Source of the DNA: Paguma larvata
Taxonomy: Eukaryota > Chordata > Mammalia > Carnivora > Viverridae
Direction: 5' to 3'
Assembly: GCA_030068075.1 (NCBI GenBank)
Contig: CM057830.1
Location: forward strand, 21,112,247-21,176,246
Length of the DNA: 64,000 nt
The position numbers and the translations under genes were made by a program. The first letter of the stretch is position 1. Each line of letters begins with the position of its first letter. The notes below the pieces were generated by a model that saw nothing but the letters and a program-made list of their open reading frames with translations, had not been told where the DNA came from and searched no databases. Below are positions 12,204 to 24,990 of this stretch, piece by piece.

Positions 12204-13812
12204 AGAGTATACCTATCTTGATGAACAATGAATAATGGATAGAATTGTAGAACAACTGTAATCATAGCTGAAATTAATATAAAACTATATATTAATTATA
12301 CTTGAAATAAATAAAATTATTATATATCAAGAGCAGAAAGATGTCATTAAAAAAATAGTGACCACTGCAAGTACTGGCAAGGGTGTAGAGCAACTGTCAA
12401 GTCTCACATGCTGCTGGTTGGTTGTACAATGGTATAAAAAGTTGCAAAACACTTTGGTATTTTCTAAAATAACAAAATGACACATCAATCATATGATCCA
12501 ATCATCTAATTCTTTGAAGCTTATCCAAGAAAGATGAAATTATATGTGTAGACAAGGAAATTTAGGAGAATGTTTATTTCATGGCAAAGAGGAAAGGTCT
12601 TGAGCAGGACTAAGAAGGAAAAAATACAAAGATGCAGAAGGAAACATGGACACATTGTACGGACATTTACATCTTATTTGTTGTGATGATTTCACAAATG
12701 TATACATATTTCAAAACTTAAATTTTTAATTTTAATTTTGTACAGGTTATTTTAAGTCAATTCAATCTAAGTGAACCTATTATAAAACATGCAGGATGTA
12801 TGAAAAGATGAGCCTAAAAGAAACCATATAGCATTAAATTCAAGAGTGGAAATCTGGAAAATTTAAAAGCTGATAATCTACCTCAAGAAAATGAAAAATA
12901 AACAGTAATTTTGTAGCAAAAATAATAAAAATGAAATGTTAATATTAAGATCGGGGAAATAAACTGAACAAAATTACAGAGATCAATAAATTAAAAGTTG
13001 GTTTTCATTTTTATGTAAAATGGTAAAAAAGTGATAAATTCATGAGAAGACAGGTCAAGAAAAATGTATGTTCATATTATCAATACCAAGACTGTAGCGA
13101 GTATAATAGTATCGATCTTGAAGATATATGGATAATATCATAAAGAAATTCATGCTAATGTACCTGAATTTACACAAAATGGTAAAAAAATCAAAAAGAA
13201 GTACATATATATCCAAAAATCTTTGGAAATAGCAATAATGCTATATTCATCATGTATATTTTGTCTAACAAAACTACCTACAAATGATTTCCATGCCTGG
13301 TGCCCTGAGCCATGAACTTTCCCATATAATTGAGAAAGAACTAAAATTTTGTACAAACTCTGGCGCAAAAGAGTAAAGGCATCTCCAAAACTTGTTTAAG
13401 AGATCTGTATAAACTTTACATAAAACTATTAAGGATACTATAAGGAAGGAGGATCATAGGTTTATATCCCCCACAGCAAACAACAAATCTTCTGACAAGC
13501 AGATTATAAGATACATCAAATATATAATATGGCATGAACAATTTGTGTTTAAGCCAAGAATGAATTATTATGGATTCAACATTTAGAAATCAAATAACTT
13601 TAACAAAACAAAGGAACAAAATCATGTCTAATCATGATAGAGGAAATGACAAAATTCACTATTCACTTATGATTAAGAATAATAACTTAGAGAGCTAAAG
13701 AGTATCATTAGTGTTGAAATATTGAGAATTTTCCCCTTGAGATGAGGGCTAAGATGAGGATGCCTTCTATCACCAGTACCAGTTAACATTCTACAGAGCT
13801 CTTAGCCAGAGC

Positions 13813-13815
<3 letters not shown>

Positions 13816-13865
<50 letters not shown>
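13816..13865. repeat. (AC)n microsatellite
   Basis: About 25 uninterrupted AC dinucleotides within the ORF2-derived part of unit 2. Confidence 0.97.
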
Positions 13866-13868
<3 letters not shown>

Positions 13869-15493
13869 TAACTGTATGAAGACATAAAAGGAAGAAATGA
13901 AAACAACTTTAAGATTCAAGACCATAATTATGTTTGCAAACTAAAAGCAACCTGTAGATAATATTTTAGGACTGCTTAGAGAATTTCTTAGATTTGCAAG
14001 ATTCCATTCAGTTAAACAGAAACACATTGACCTAATAATATCAATTCTTTAAAAATGTTTTACATAGAGGAAATGGCACAAACACTCTACCTGCTAAGGT
14101 TATATTTGTAGTTTTATCTGATAAATATGAAGAAAACCCCTTAAGAGTTATAATCCTGAAAATTTTTGTCATATTTTTATGGTATCATGGTAACAGAGAC
14201 TGCAGTAAATAAGATAAAATTTGGAAAACATTTGACATTTAATTCAAGGGGAACAATAAAAAAGAACATTGTGATAATTTTACTTATGAGCCACAGTTTA
14301 ATAATCTCATTAACCAGAGTTCACCTTCTTTTAAGTGGTTTATAGTTAAATTAAATTATTTTCTCCACATACCTTTTTTCTATATTTCCATAGTATTTTT
14401 TCCTTTTTAACTCTTTTAAATCGTCTATAAGCCTAACTTCTTATGCTATTGTGTACTACTTAAAAAAAGAGATAGAGTATATCTTTTGAAAATAATTATT
14501 AGTAATAGCTTGTGATGAGACTTTTAAAAATTTATATCTTTTATTGAATACACATTTGGCATGTGTTCAGTGTAAAATTTTCACAAAATGGCAATACATA
14601 TCCCTATAAGAAATGATAATGACTGGTATGAACGTGTGTATATACATACATGGACTGAAGTGAATCATGTATTTACATATTTGTACCCATGTCTCAAGTA
14701 AACTATAATTTGCTTTTTTAATTAGCAAGAAATCTTTAAGATGAATTTTGTCAATATTTAATATTTAAATAAGTGACTAAAACCTGCATAGAATTATAGT
14801 AGGGGAACAGCAAAATTTTTTTAAAAGCTCTTCTGTCTTTTATTACCTTCTTTTCTTAGTTTTATCAAATGCGGGTAAAATTCATATGACATAAAATAAG
14901 CCACTTAAAAGTAAATAATTCAATGGCATTTGTTTTCCTTTTTTGGGTACTGTATTTTAATGCACATGTGTAGGTAGCTTTTGTCAGATTAGTCCTAGAA
15001 GGAAAATTACTGTACAAATGTGATTCAGAAATAATTTTATTCTACTTTAGTGCTTTTCATGAAGCTTTTAAGCTTTTGATTGTTTTTTGCTCTTGTCGAT
15101 TAACTAAGTTATTTTTCACATAAATAGAATATTCAAGGATAAAATAGCTAGCTAGGTCTTTGAAAAACATTAATAAACTATGTGTTAGGCTTCTATATGA
15201 AATATAAAATTAGGGAACTGAACAAATGTACATCTACCAAAAAATTCAAAGAATAAAGATACACTACCTATCAAGGAATGATGATTTTAATAATGACTGC
15301 CTTCCCAACAGAATTCAAAAAGAACAAAAGAAATGGGGCAGCACCCCTACAATGACAAAAGACAAGACAGAACTTTCAAACCATATTCTCTATCCAGCAA
15401 CATTATCTTCCCAAATGGAGAGGGAAATTGGACACAGCCATAACCAAACCTGAGACAATTCATCAATGGTTAACCTGCAATAGAAATGCTGCT

Positions 15494-16861
15494 GGGCCAA
15501 CATAGCAGAGGAGTAGGGGGACCCGGTATTCCCCGTGTCTTTCAAACTAAGAAGGAATGAAACCAAAGGACTCTCAACACCAAGAGTCTGGGAGGAAAGG
15601 TGTTGGAGTCTACAAGGAAGAGAATGCAAAATCATGAAACCCAGAAAGCACCCCAAGGAGGCGTGAGTGCAACCTCCGAACTGCGGGGGTAAGGAGGGGA
15701 GGGAGAGCCTTTTGCAGAGAGACAAAGGGAGGAGAAATCTGGGAAAGTGCAGAGCAGGCCATATCTGAGAGAAAAACATGTTGGAAAGGAAGCCTATCAT
15801 ATCATCCAGTCCCTAACCGCAGGGCTTTTGAAGAGAAGTTCTGTTGCTAACAGCAGAACTCTCAGCAGAACTCTCCTCACACTGGGGCCAGCAGCAGCAG
15901 CCCAGTTAGCCCGCTTCATGCAGAGGAACGGGGCCGCCTCCAGATAGCATCTAACCCAGGGACACAATTTACAGCGAAACCCGGTGTAGCAGGTGAAGAG
16001 AGTCAAAAACTCAGATGAGCATGGGGCACATGCAACCGCCCAACAAACTGCATTATGCCTGCGTCCCTGGCAGAGTGAGGATGGAAACAAAGGGGCGATT
16101 TGAGACTCTAGGACTGGGAAGAAGGAACTGGGGGGAAGCCACTCTTGTCTCGCAAACCCACAAAAACTGGCCCCAGGAATCTATCTGCCGCAGCAGTGGA
16201 GAGGGGACCCGCCCACACCAAACCACGTCCCTCCCCATAGGAGAGATGCCTTTTTGTGGGAGTGATAGATGCAGAGATCAGACTGCTGCCTGGAATAACT
16301 CCAGGTCAATTCTTCTTTTTTAAATATACGTTCCCCTTTCTCCTTCTTACCAATCCCCAACGCTGAGCTGGTGATCTCGGGTATTGGCTGGCTTAAACAG
16401 ACATTTAACCCACTCTCTCAACACATGTTCTACACCTCCTTCTGTACTTTCCTATCTCTCTCTCTCTCTTGAATAACCAGGCCACATAGTTCATCTGGGT
16501 AACATCTACCTTCATTTCTTTTTCCTCACATCCTTCCTTATTCTGATTTCTCTCTTTCTGGATTAAGCCCTTCAGTCCGTCTACCTGGTCAAAGTTCATT
16601 TTCTTCTTCCCCCCACACCTGTCATTACTCTCTCTGTATATGCTCTGCCATCAGCACAGCGAACACCCTGTCCTTAACGTGTAGCTGGTACTTCAGGTCG
16701 CATGCCCTCAGAGTGTCATTTGTTATTCTTTTTTCTGTTGTGAACCGCTTGTCTGTATCATTTGTCAGTACATTTGAGTGTTTTTGCTTTCTGTTTGTCT
16801 GTCTGTTTTTCTTTCCAGGGTGACCTCAGGAAACAAATCAAAACCACACCTAGCCAAAACG
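15494..16861 (+). promoter_or_regulatory. L1 5'UTR (internal promoter region)
   Basis: Lies between the L1 5' terminus and the first ORF1 codon. It is GC-richer than its surroundings, then becomes pyrimidine-rich (about 16310-16620). L1 5'UTRs carry the internal Pol II promoter; activity here is unknown. The minus strand has frames of 136 codons (15390-15800, extending past the insertion point) and 97 codons (15797-16090), which I do not call genes. Confidence 0.75.
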
Positions 16862-18235
16862 ATGAAATGGAAGAATTCTCCTCAAAAGAAATTACAGGAA
16901 GTAGTGACAGCTCAAGAATTGATGAAAACAGATATAAGCAACATAACAGAACATGAATATAGAATGAGAGTCATAAAACTAATCACTGGGCTTGAAAAAT
17001 CATAGAAGAAAGCAGGAGGTCCCTTGCTGCAGAGATAAAGGACTTTAAAAAAATGGTCTGGACGAATTAAAAAATGCTTTAAATGAGGTACAAAATAAAC
17101 TGGAGGTGGCCACAGTGCAGATTGAAGAGGCAGAAGAGAGAATAGGTGAATTAGAAGATAAAATTATGGAAAAAGAGGAAGCAGAGAAAAAGAGAGAGAA
17201 GCTGATCCAGGAACAGGAAAGGAGAATTCGAGAACTGCATGATGCAACCAAACAGAACAATATCCGTATCATAGGAGTTCCAGAGGAAGAAGAGAGAGAG
17301 AAAGGAGTCGAATGGGTTTTTGAAAAAATCATTGCTGAGAACTTCCCCAACGTGAGGAAGGAAATGGGCATGGAAATCCAAGAGGCACAGAGAACTCCCC
17401 TCAGACATAACGTGAATAGACCTTCTGCATGACATCATAGTGAAACTGGGAAAACACAAGGACAAAGAGAAAATTCTGAAAGCAGCTAGAGAAAAATGGG
17501 CCTTAACCCACAAAGGTAGACACATAAGGATAGTAGCAGACTTATCTACATAAACTTGGCAAGCCAGAAAGGAATGGCAGGATATCTTCAATATGATGAA
17601 CAGGAAAGATATGCAACCAAGAATCCTTTATCCGGCCAGCCTGTCATTCAGAATGGAAGGAGGGATCAAAGTTTTCCCAAACAAACAAAAACTGAACGAA
17701 TTCATCATCAATAAACTGTTGGGAGCCGTTTTAGGCTCACAGGTTGATAAGTAACCTTAAAGTTGCATCCTGGGGATGGGTTGCACCTCCCCCATTGTCG
17801 TTGGAAGCATAGCCCTCAAAACAATGCCCTGATTTCTCCTGTTTACAGATAATTAACATTAAGGCCTTAAGGAAACACCCTGTTCTCTCCCCCCACCCTA
17901 CATTTATATGTTAATTATCCTGAAACCAACATACAAGATTAAGGAAGTTGCCGCCTTGCTGGTAAAAATGATTATTGTTAAAGAGATCAAACTATGGAAT
18001 GTCACTCATTGTTGTAATGTAACTCACTACCTTTAAAAATAAAGACAGAGACTAGCAGGTCGGAGATGCCAGAATTGCCAGGGCTGCCTGCTTGGTCATC
18101 AGATTCCATCTCACTCGTGGCTCTCTCATTTCATTTCACCTGACTGTCCATCCTTCGTGGACCCCTAGATTTGCTGGAACAAGAACCGACCCCGGCAATA
18201 AACCGGCATTACAAGAGATCCTGAGGGGACTCTAG
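16862..18235 (+). pseudogene. L1 ORF1, disrupted by frameshifts and a solo LTR
   Basis: ORF1p is the L1 RNA-binding chaperone: coiled coil, RRM-like domain and C-terminal domain. The first 48 codons (16862-17005) end at a stop. A frame shift leads into a Glu/Lys-rich coiled coil and the RRM-like part (about 17056-17430, with the IIGVPEEE and EIQEAQRTP segments). A second shift leads into the C-terminal domain (about 17427-17716, with an in-frame TAA near 17550 and the PRILYPASLSFRMEG stretch). The frame is then split by the LTR at 17717. If the LTR and one TSD are ignored, the frame continues without a shift to TAG at 18233-18235. The start is chosen by family position and the true start could be upstream. 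Confidence 0.85.
17717..18197 (+). mobile_element. Solo LTR, ERVK-like (class II)
   Basis: A 481-bp segment starting TGTTGGGAGCCG and ending CCCCGGCA, that is TG...CA termini, with AATAAA at 18038-18043. An exact 6-bp TSD ATAAAC lies at 17711-17716 and 18198-18203. Six-base duplications and this 5' terminus are typical of class II (betaretrovirus-like) elements. There is no internal viral sequence, so this is the product of LTR-LTR recombination. It lies inside L1 ORF1 and is therefore younger than the L1. Its orientation matches the L1. Confidence 0.9.
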
Positions 18236-18284
18236 AAAGGAAAGGTTGCAAAGAACACAAACTACCAGAGACATCCTTGCAAGC

Positions 18285-21200
18285 ATGAAACCTACAGATA
18301 ACATAGTGACTGTAAACCCATATTTTTCAATATTAACACTGAATGTAAACGGACTCAATGCTCCAATCAAAAGACATAGGGTAACAGAATGGATTAAAAA
18401 ACAAGACCCATCTATTTGCTGTCTTCAAGAGACTCATTTTAGACCTGAGGACACCTTCAGATTGAAAGTGAGGGGATGGAGAACTATCTACCATGCTACT
18501 GGAAGTCAGAAGAAAGCTGGAGTAGCCAGACTTATATCAGACAAAGTAGATTTTAAAGTAAAGGATGTAATAAGATATAAAGAAGGGTATTAACATAATA
18601 CTTACAGGGATTATCCAGCAGGAAGAGCTAACAATTATAAAATCTATGTGCCGATTTCAGGGGCACACAAATATGTAAAACAACTAATTACAAACATAAG
18701 CAATCTTAGGATAACAATGTCCTAATAGTAGGGGACCTTACCACTCCACTATCAGCATTGGATAGATCCACTAAACAGAAAATCAATACAGAAACAATGG
18801 CCCCAAATGACACATTGGAACAGATGGGCCTAACCAACATCTTCAGGGTCCATCATCCAGAAGCGAAGGAATTTACATTCTTCTCAACTGCACACAGTAC
18901 AATTTCCAAGACAGACCACATTCTGGGGCATAAGGAAAATCTTAATAAATATAAAAGAATTGAGATCATACAGTGCACACTTTCAGACCACAATGCTTTG
19001 AAACTTGAAATCAACCACAGGAAAAAGGCTGGAAAATCCCCAAAAACACGGAGGCTAAAGAACAACCTACTAAAAGACAAGTGGGGCAACCAAGCAATCA
19101 GAGAAGAAATTTAAAAATACATGGAGACAAATGAAAATGAAAATACAAAAATCCAAACACTTTGGGATGTGGCAAAGGCAGTCCTGAGAGGGAAATATAT
19201 TGGAATCCAGGCCCGCCTCAAAAAACAAGAAAAATCAATAACATGAATTTTAACAGCATGCCTACAGGAACTAGAAGCAGAACAACTAAGACACCCCAAA
19301 CCCAGCAGAAAGAGAGAAATAACAAAACTCAGGGCAGAAATTAATAACATTGAAACCGAAAAAGTAGTGGAACAGATCAATGAAACCAAGACGTGGTTCT
19401 TTGAAAAAATAAACAAAATAGACAAACCTCTAGCCAGGCTTCTCAAAAAGAAAACAGAGAGAACCCAAATAGATAAAAATCACGAATGAAAAGGGAATGA
19501 TTACAACCAATCCCTCAGAAATATAAGTAATTGTCAGAGAACACTATGAAAAATTATATGCCACCAAACTCGACATCCTGGAAGAAATGGACAAATTCCT
19601 AAACAGCCACACACTACCAAAACTCAAATGGGAAGAAATAGAAAACTTGAACAGACCCATCACTAATGAAGAAATTGAATCAGTTATCAAAAATCTCCCA
19701 ACAAACAAAAGCCGTGGACCAGATGGCTTCCCTGGGGAATTTTACCAGACATTTAAAACAGAGTTAATACCTATCCTCCTCAAGCTGTTCCAAAAAATTG
19801 AGATGAAAGGAAAACTCCTGAACTCATTCTATGAAGCCAGCATCACTTTGATTCCCAAACCAGATAGAGACCCACAAAAAAAAAGAGAACTACAGGCCAA
19901 AATTCCTGATGAATATGGATACAAAAATTTTCAACAAGATACTAGCAAATCGAATACAACAGCATATAAAAAGAATTATTCAACAAGTTCAAGCGGGATT
20001 CATCCCTGGGTTGCTGGGCTGGTTCAATATTCACAAATCAATCTACGTGATACATCACATTAACAAAACAAAAGATAAGAACCATATGATCCTGTCAATA
20101 GATGCAGAGAAAGCATTTGACAAAATACAACATCCTTTCTTAATAAAAACCCTTGAGAAAGTCGGGATAGAAGGAACATACTTAAACATCGTAAAAGCCA
20201 TTTATGAAAAGCCCACAGCTAATATGATCCTCAATGGGGAAAAACTGAGAGTTTTCCCCCTGAAATCAGGAACACGACAGGGATGTCCACTCTCACTACT
20301 GCTATTTAACATAGTGTTGGAGGTCCTAGCATTAGCAATCAGACAACAAAACAAAATAAAAGACATCAGGATTGGCAAGGAGGAAGTCAAACTCTCACTC
20401 TTTGCAGATGACATGATATTCTATGTGGAAAACCCAACAGATTCCACCAAAAGCCTCCTAGAACTGATCCATGAATTCAGCAAAGTTGCAGGGTACAAAA
20501 TCAATGTAAAGAAATCGGTGGCATTTCTATACACCAACAATGAAGCCACAGAAAGAGAAATAAAGAAGCTAATCCCATTCACAATTGTCCCAAAACCATA
20601 AAATACCTAGGAATAAACCTAACCAAGGATGTAAAAGATCTCTATGCTGAAAACTATAAAAAACCTATCAAGTAAATTGAGGAAAACACAAGGAAATAGA
20701 AAAACATCCCATGCTCATGGACTGGAAGAATAAATATCGTTAAAATGGCAATACTATCCAAAGCAATCTACACATTCAATGCAATCCCCATCAAAATTGT
20801 ACCAGTATTCTTCTCAAAGCTAGAGCAAACAATCTTAAAGTTTGTATGGAAACATGAAGGACCCCGAATAAGCAAAGTAATACTGAAGAAGAAAACCAAG
20901 GCGGGAGGCATCACAATCCCAGACTTTAATCTCTACTACAAAGTGGTAGTCATCAAGACAGCATGGTACTGGCACAAAAACAGACACATAGACCAACGGA
21001 ATAGAACAGAAAACTCAGAAATGGACCCGCAAGCATATGGCCAACTAATCTTTGACAAAGCAGGAAAGAGTATCCAATGGAAAAAAGACAGCCTCTTTAA
21101 CAAATGGTACTGGGAGAAATGGACAGCAACATGCAGATGAATGAAACTAAACCATTTTCTTCCACCACTCACAAAAAATAAACTCTAAATGGATGAGGGA

Positions 21201-21971
21201 CTTGATGTGAGACAGGAAACCATCAAAACCCTAGAGGAGAAAGCAGGAAGAAACCTCTTTGACCTGAGCCACGGCAATTTTTTACTCTACACATCTCCAA
21301 ATGCAAGGGAATTAAAAGCACAAATGAACTATTGGAACCTCATCAAGATAAAAGCTTCTGCACGGCAAAGGAAACAACCAACAAAACTAATAGGCAACCG
21401 ACGGAATGGGAAAGGATAATCGCAAATGACATACAGGATAAAGGACTAGTATCTAAAATCTATAAAGAACTTACCAAACTCCACACCTGAAAAACGAATA
21501 AACCAGTGAAGAAATGGGCAGAAGATATGAATAGACGCTTCTTCAAAGATGACATCCAGATGGCCAACAGACACATGAAACGATGCTTAACGCCACTCAT
21601 CTTCAGGGAAATACAAATCAAAACCACACTGAGATACCACCTCACACCGGTCAGAGTGGCTAAAATGAACAAATCAGCAAACTATAGATGCTGGCGAGGA
21701 TGTGGAGAAACAGGCACCCTCTTGCGCTGTTGGTAGGAATGCAAACTGGTGCAGCTACTCTGGAGAACGATGTAGAGGTTCCTCAAAAAAATGAAACTAG
21801 AGTTACCCTATGACGTAGAAATAGCACTGCTAGGAATCTACCCAAGAGACACAGGAGTGCTGATGCATAGGGGCACGTGTACCCCGATGTTTATAGCAGC
21901 ACTATCAACAATAGCCAAATCATGGAAAGAGACTAAGTGTCCATCAACTGACGAATGGATAAAGAAGAGGT

Positions 21972-22042
<71 letters not shown>

Positions 22043-22188
22043 GAATACTAGGTGGCAATGAGAAAGAATGAAGTCTGGCCATGTGTGGCAACATAGATGG
22101 AACAGGAAGATATTATGCTGAGTGAAATAAGTCACAGAAAGACAGATACCATAATTTTCCATGCATAGGTGGACTTTGCAAGACTTAA
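18285..22188 (+). pseudogene. L1 ORF2 (endonuclease/reverse transcriptase), multiply broken
   Basis: Endonuclease domain about 18285-19000: the N-terminal LNVNGLN and QETH motifs, KTDHI and LSDH are present, but the usual GDFN reads GDLT near 18733. Stops occur near 18591 and 18715. The RT domain is split by a frameshift near 19880; the longest piece (19909-20601, 230 codons) keeps the catalytic FADD at 20401-20412. The region after RT (20745-21410) and the C-terminal Cys-rich motif (about 21685-21760) are interrupted; the knuckle His is Arg and a stop follows. A TA dinucleotide expansion interrupts the C-terminal codons. Conserved order leaves no doubt about identity. The element cannot encode a full protein. 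Confidence 0.92.
21970..22036. repeat. (TA)n microsatellite within L1 ORF2
   Basis: About 33 TA dinucleotides where the other L1 copy in this window (near 26432) has only GTGTATATATAC. It is an expansion of the short TATATA already present in the L1 coding sequence. Confidence 0.95.
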
Positions 22189-22918
22189 CAGAAAACTAGG
22201 GGGGAGGGGAAGAGGGGAAGGGAAAAAGCCACAGAGAGGGATGGAGACAAAACATAAGAGACTCTTAAATACTAAGAATAAACCGAGGGTTGAAGGGGGT
22301 ATGGGAGGGTGGAGAGTGGGTGACGGGCACTGAGCAGGGCACAGGTTGGGATGAGCATTGGGTGTTGTATGGAAACCAATTTGACAATAAAAAGTTTAAA
22401 ACAAAGCGTGCTGAATGAAGGCCTTCGGGCTGAAGGGAAAGATACATAATGGAACTAAAATGTACAGCTAGGGATAAAGAGCCCTGGATGGAGTAAATGT
22501 GTGCATCATTATAAAAAGTTCACATTTTCTATTATTTCTTGGAAAGACAAGTAACTATTCAAAGCTAAGTAATAAATTATAGATGCAAATGATGCAACAA
22601 GAATACAAAGGTAACGGGAATAAATGGAAATGTCCTGTTGTAAGATTATATTTACAAGAAATGTTACTGTGTAAAGTTAAATCGACCATGAAAAGTAATG
22701 GATTCAAATACCAAACCCTTAAGTAAGCATCAAACATAACACAAAAATATAAGGATAATATTCTACTTACTGTAACAATATTACTTTTACACTAAATTTA
22801 CAGCATACGTAAGAGGTACGTATATTTATATTTACCCTTTGATAGGTGTTGCTAATTCCATTGTCAAGTACTCCTCTATCATTTCACAATTATTTGATTA
22901 CCAAAATTATAATACATT

Positions 22919-22978
22919 AAGCACACACACACACACACATACATACTATACATTAAACTTATATGTATACACACACAC
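22919..22978. repeat. Interrupted (AC)n microsatellite
   Basis: Two short AC runs (about 22921-22939 and 22970-22978) separated by AT-rich sequence. Confidence 0.8.
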
Positions 22979-24229
22979 AAATACTGACAGATAGCTAGGT
23001 GCATAAATACTTATTGCACATATGGTCTATATATTGCTTGGTAATTTATTGTTTCTGACATGTAATATGTTTATATAAATAATTTTCTGTGTAAAATACA
23101 TTTTGCCAAGGTACCATAGTATTGCATATTACAGAAGGTGACAGAACTCTAGGTAGAATATGAAGAGTACAAGAATTCAATACTAATCTCCTGAGGAATA
23201 ACTAAGAATAATACAAGAATGTGTAGGTGATTTTCCTAGTTACTACTACTGTCTAAACAAATCAACAATAAAATTATACACCATTAAACTTCTACAATAC
23301 ACACGTTTACTTTTCTGTTTTCTCTCTAGGCTCTCCATCAATAATGTAACTCCAGTCCACAGTTCACATGGACACATGCTGAGAACTGAAGAAATATTTA
23401 TGGGATGAATGAAATAATTGAGCTGAAACAAACTAAGCACATGATGAAAATAATCCACTATTTGTGAAGATAATTTGGGCAAAATAATTAGTGGAACTTG
23501 GCTTCCAGGAAAACGGAATAGACATACTTTTCCCTATTTCTACCTCTAAAAACAGCTAAAAATCCTGGATGTTATATATAAAACAAACATAACAAGACTC
23601 AATTGTGGGGAGAAGTGAGACTCATAAGGGACACTGGGACTCAAGAAACAATATGATGGTGCATTCTCTTTTTTGTCGCTTTTGGGGCTTTAGGAACTTT
23701 TGTTTTGTTTTTCCTCATGCATACCAGACATGCAATTGATTAATCCAGCACCTGTAAATAGTATACGGTTTAGATAACAAAAAACAAAAAACGAAAAACA
23801 AAACAGAACAAAAAAACCCAAAACCAAAAAGAATAGGATAAGAAAAGCCTAATTAGACAGAAAACTTGAAGACAATAAGCATCCTACTCAGCCAGCATGA
23901 CACACAAAATACCTTCACCATTACCAGCAAAGATCCTGTGGGAAGCCTAGGCTCCAATGTAATTAATCATCTCAAACTGCCTATGCCGTGATGTTAGAAA
24001 AACATGACCCATAAAGGTAAATTTGATAATTTGGACTCTATAATAATTACAGATTGTGCTATTAAAAAAGTTTTATCCTCATTTAAGAATGAACAGACAA
24101 GCTACAGATTTAGAGAAAATATTTTCAAGCCATCTATTCATAAAGAAGTAGTATCTAGAATACATAAACTTTAAAAACCCAACAATATAAAATAAATCAG
24201 TTTGAAAGTGAGTGAAAGATACAAACAAA

Positions 24230-24990
24230 AATTTTACAAGAAAGTATGTGTAGATGTCAAGTAAGCACTTAAGAAGACGTTCAACATCATAGCCATCAGG
24301 TAAATGCAAATTAAAAGCACAGTGGGATACTTTACACATATCAGAATGACTAAAATAAAAACATACCCACATAAGCAAATTCTGGCAAGATAGAAGCAAG
24401 CTGGATCACTCATATAGTTTATAGGAATGTAAAATGTTACATCCATTCTAGAAAACAGATAGGCTCTTAAAAATCTGAACTAGAAATAGTACATGACACA
24501 GTAATTGCACTCTTGGATATTAATACTTAGAGAAATTAAGATTATGTTCACACGGAAATGTGTATGTAAATGTTTATGGCAGGTTTATCAGTATCAGCCC
24601 CAAACTGGAAACAACTAGTCAGTCTTCAAACAGAGAATGGCTGAACAAAGTGTGGTACATCCACTATAAACTACTACGCGAAAAGAAAAAGGAATGAACT
24701 GCTGATGTATGCAATAACTTTGATGTATCTCTGGAGAATTACACATTCTGAACTAAGTCAATCCCAAATGTCACATACAGTACGATTCTATCTATATAAA
24801 AATGTCAAAAAAAAATTTAGCATTGAAGAACAGATAAGTGGTTGACAGAATTCAGGGATAGGAAGGGACGAGGGAAATGGGTGTGCCTCTAAGAGCAATA
24901 CGATAGTCTTTGTGATGATTGATATGTTATCTATGTCTTCACTGTATCAAAGTGAATACTGTAATCTGGGATATTTTACTCTAATTTTGA
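24230..24990 (+). pseudogene. L1M ORF2 3' end and 3'UTR remnant (unit 3)
   Basis: The nucleotide order matches the end of old mammalian L1s: CATCATAGCCATCAGG, then AACTGGAAACAACTAG, TGGCTGAACAAAGTGTGGTACATCC, the TACGATTCTATCTATATAAA stretch and the GTGATGATTGATATGTTATC end. No reading frame survives. This is the most complete copy of the module that marks the end of each array unit's first half. Confidence 0.75.

Larger units (their letters stand above)
10184..12350 (+). mobile_element. Composite L1 insertion (two 5'-truncated L1 3' ends plus a SINE)
   Basis: The block is bracketed by AAAAATAGTGAC at 10172-10183 and 12351-12362, and the other units run straight through this point. It contains one L1 3' end (about 10184-11455: last third of ORF2 with many stops, then 3'UTR with a G-rich tract) and a second, different L1 3' end (about 11520-12340: a short AC repeat at about 11681-11700 and an A-run near 11863). 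The order of the two insertions is not resolved. Confidence 0.8.
7775..15165 (+). repeat. Array unit 2
   Basis: Order: ORF1 end (7775-8170), inter-ORF (about 8621-8800), L2-like end (8830-9050), a module with AAAGCTGG and CCAAGGAAACAAG landmarks (9420-10170), L1M 3' end (12351-12780), ORF2 interior (12800-13990), then the non-L1 part (14000-15165). Later insertions are an antisense L1 end, two SINEs and a 2.2-kb L1 block. Confidence 0.7.
15494..22398 (+). mobile_element. Full-length carnivore L1 with nested solo LTR
   Basis: It has a 5'UTR of about 1.37 kb beginning GGGCCAACATAGCAGAGG, ORF1 (from 16862), a 49-nt inter-ORF gap, ORF2 (18285 to about 22188), and a 3'UTR with a G-rich tract and AATAAA (22386-22391). 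The poly(A) tail is almost gone. Flanks CAATAGAAATGCTGCT (ending 15493) and ACAAAGCGTGCTGA (from 22401) both match the same point of the unit consensus, consistent with a decayed TSD. Both ORFs carry stops and frameshifts, so the copy is not autonomous. Without the 481-bp LTR and one TSD it would be about 6.4 kb. Confidence 0.9.

Noticed and set aside
13816..13865. Short regularly spaced repeat that could suggest an array of spacers
   Set aside because: A plain AC microsatellite; no CRISPR structure, and the sequence is mammalian.
17045..17591. Minus-strand frames of 108 and 146 codons rich in Ser/Phe/Leu
   Set aside because: Antisense shadow of the purine-rich coiled-coil and RRM region of L1 ORF1.
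19909..20601. 230-codon RT frame with intact FADD, as a possible domesticated reverse transcriptase
   Set aside because: It is flanked by frameshifts inside a standard L1 with its 5'UTR, ORF1 and 3'UTR in order; nothing points to domestication.
15494..22398. Possibly retrotransposition-competent L1
   Set aside because: Multiple stops and frameshifts in both ORFs, an LTR inside ORF1, an altered endonuclease motif and a lost poly(A) tail.
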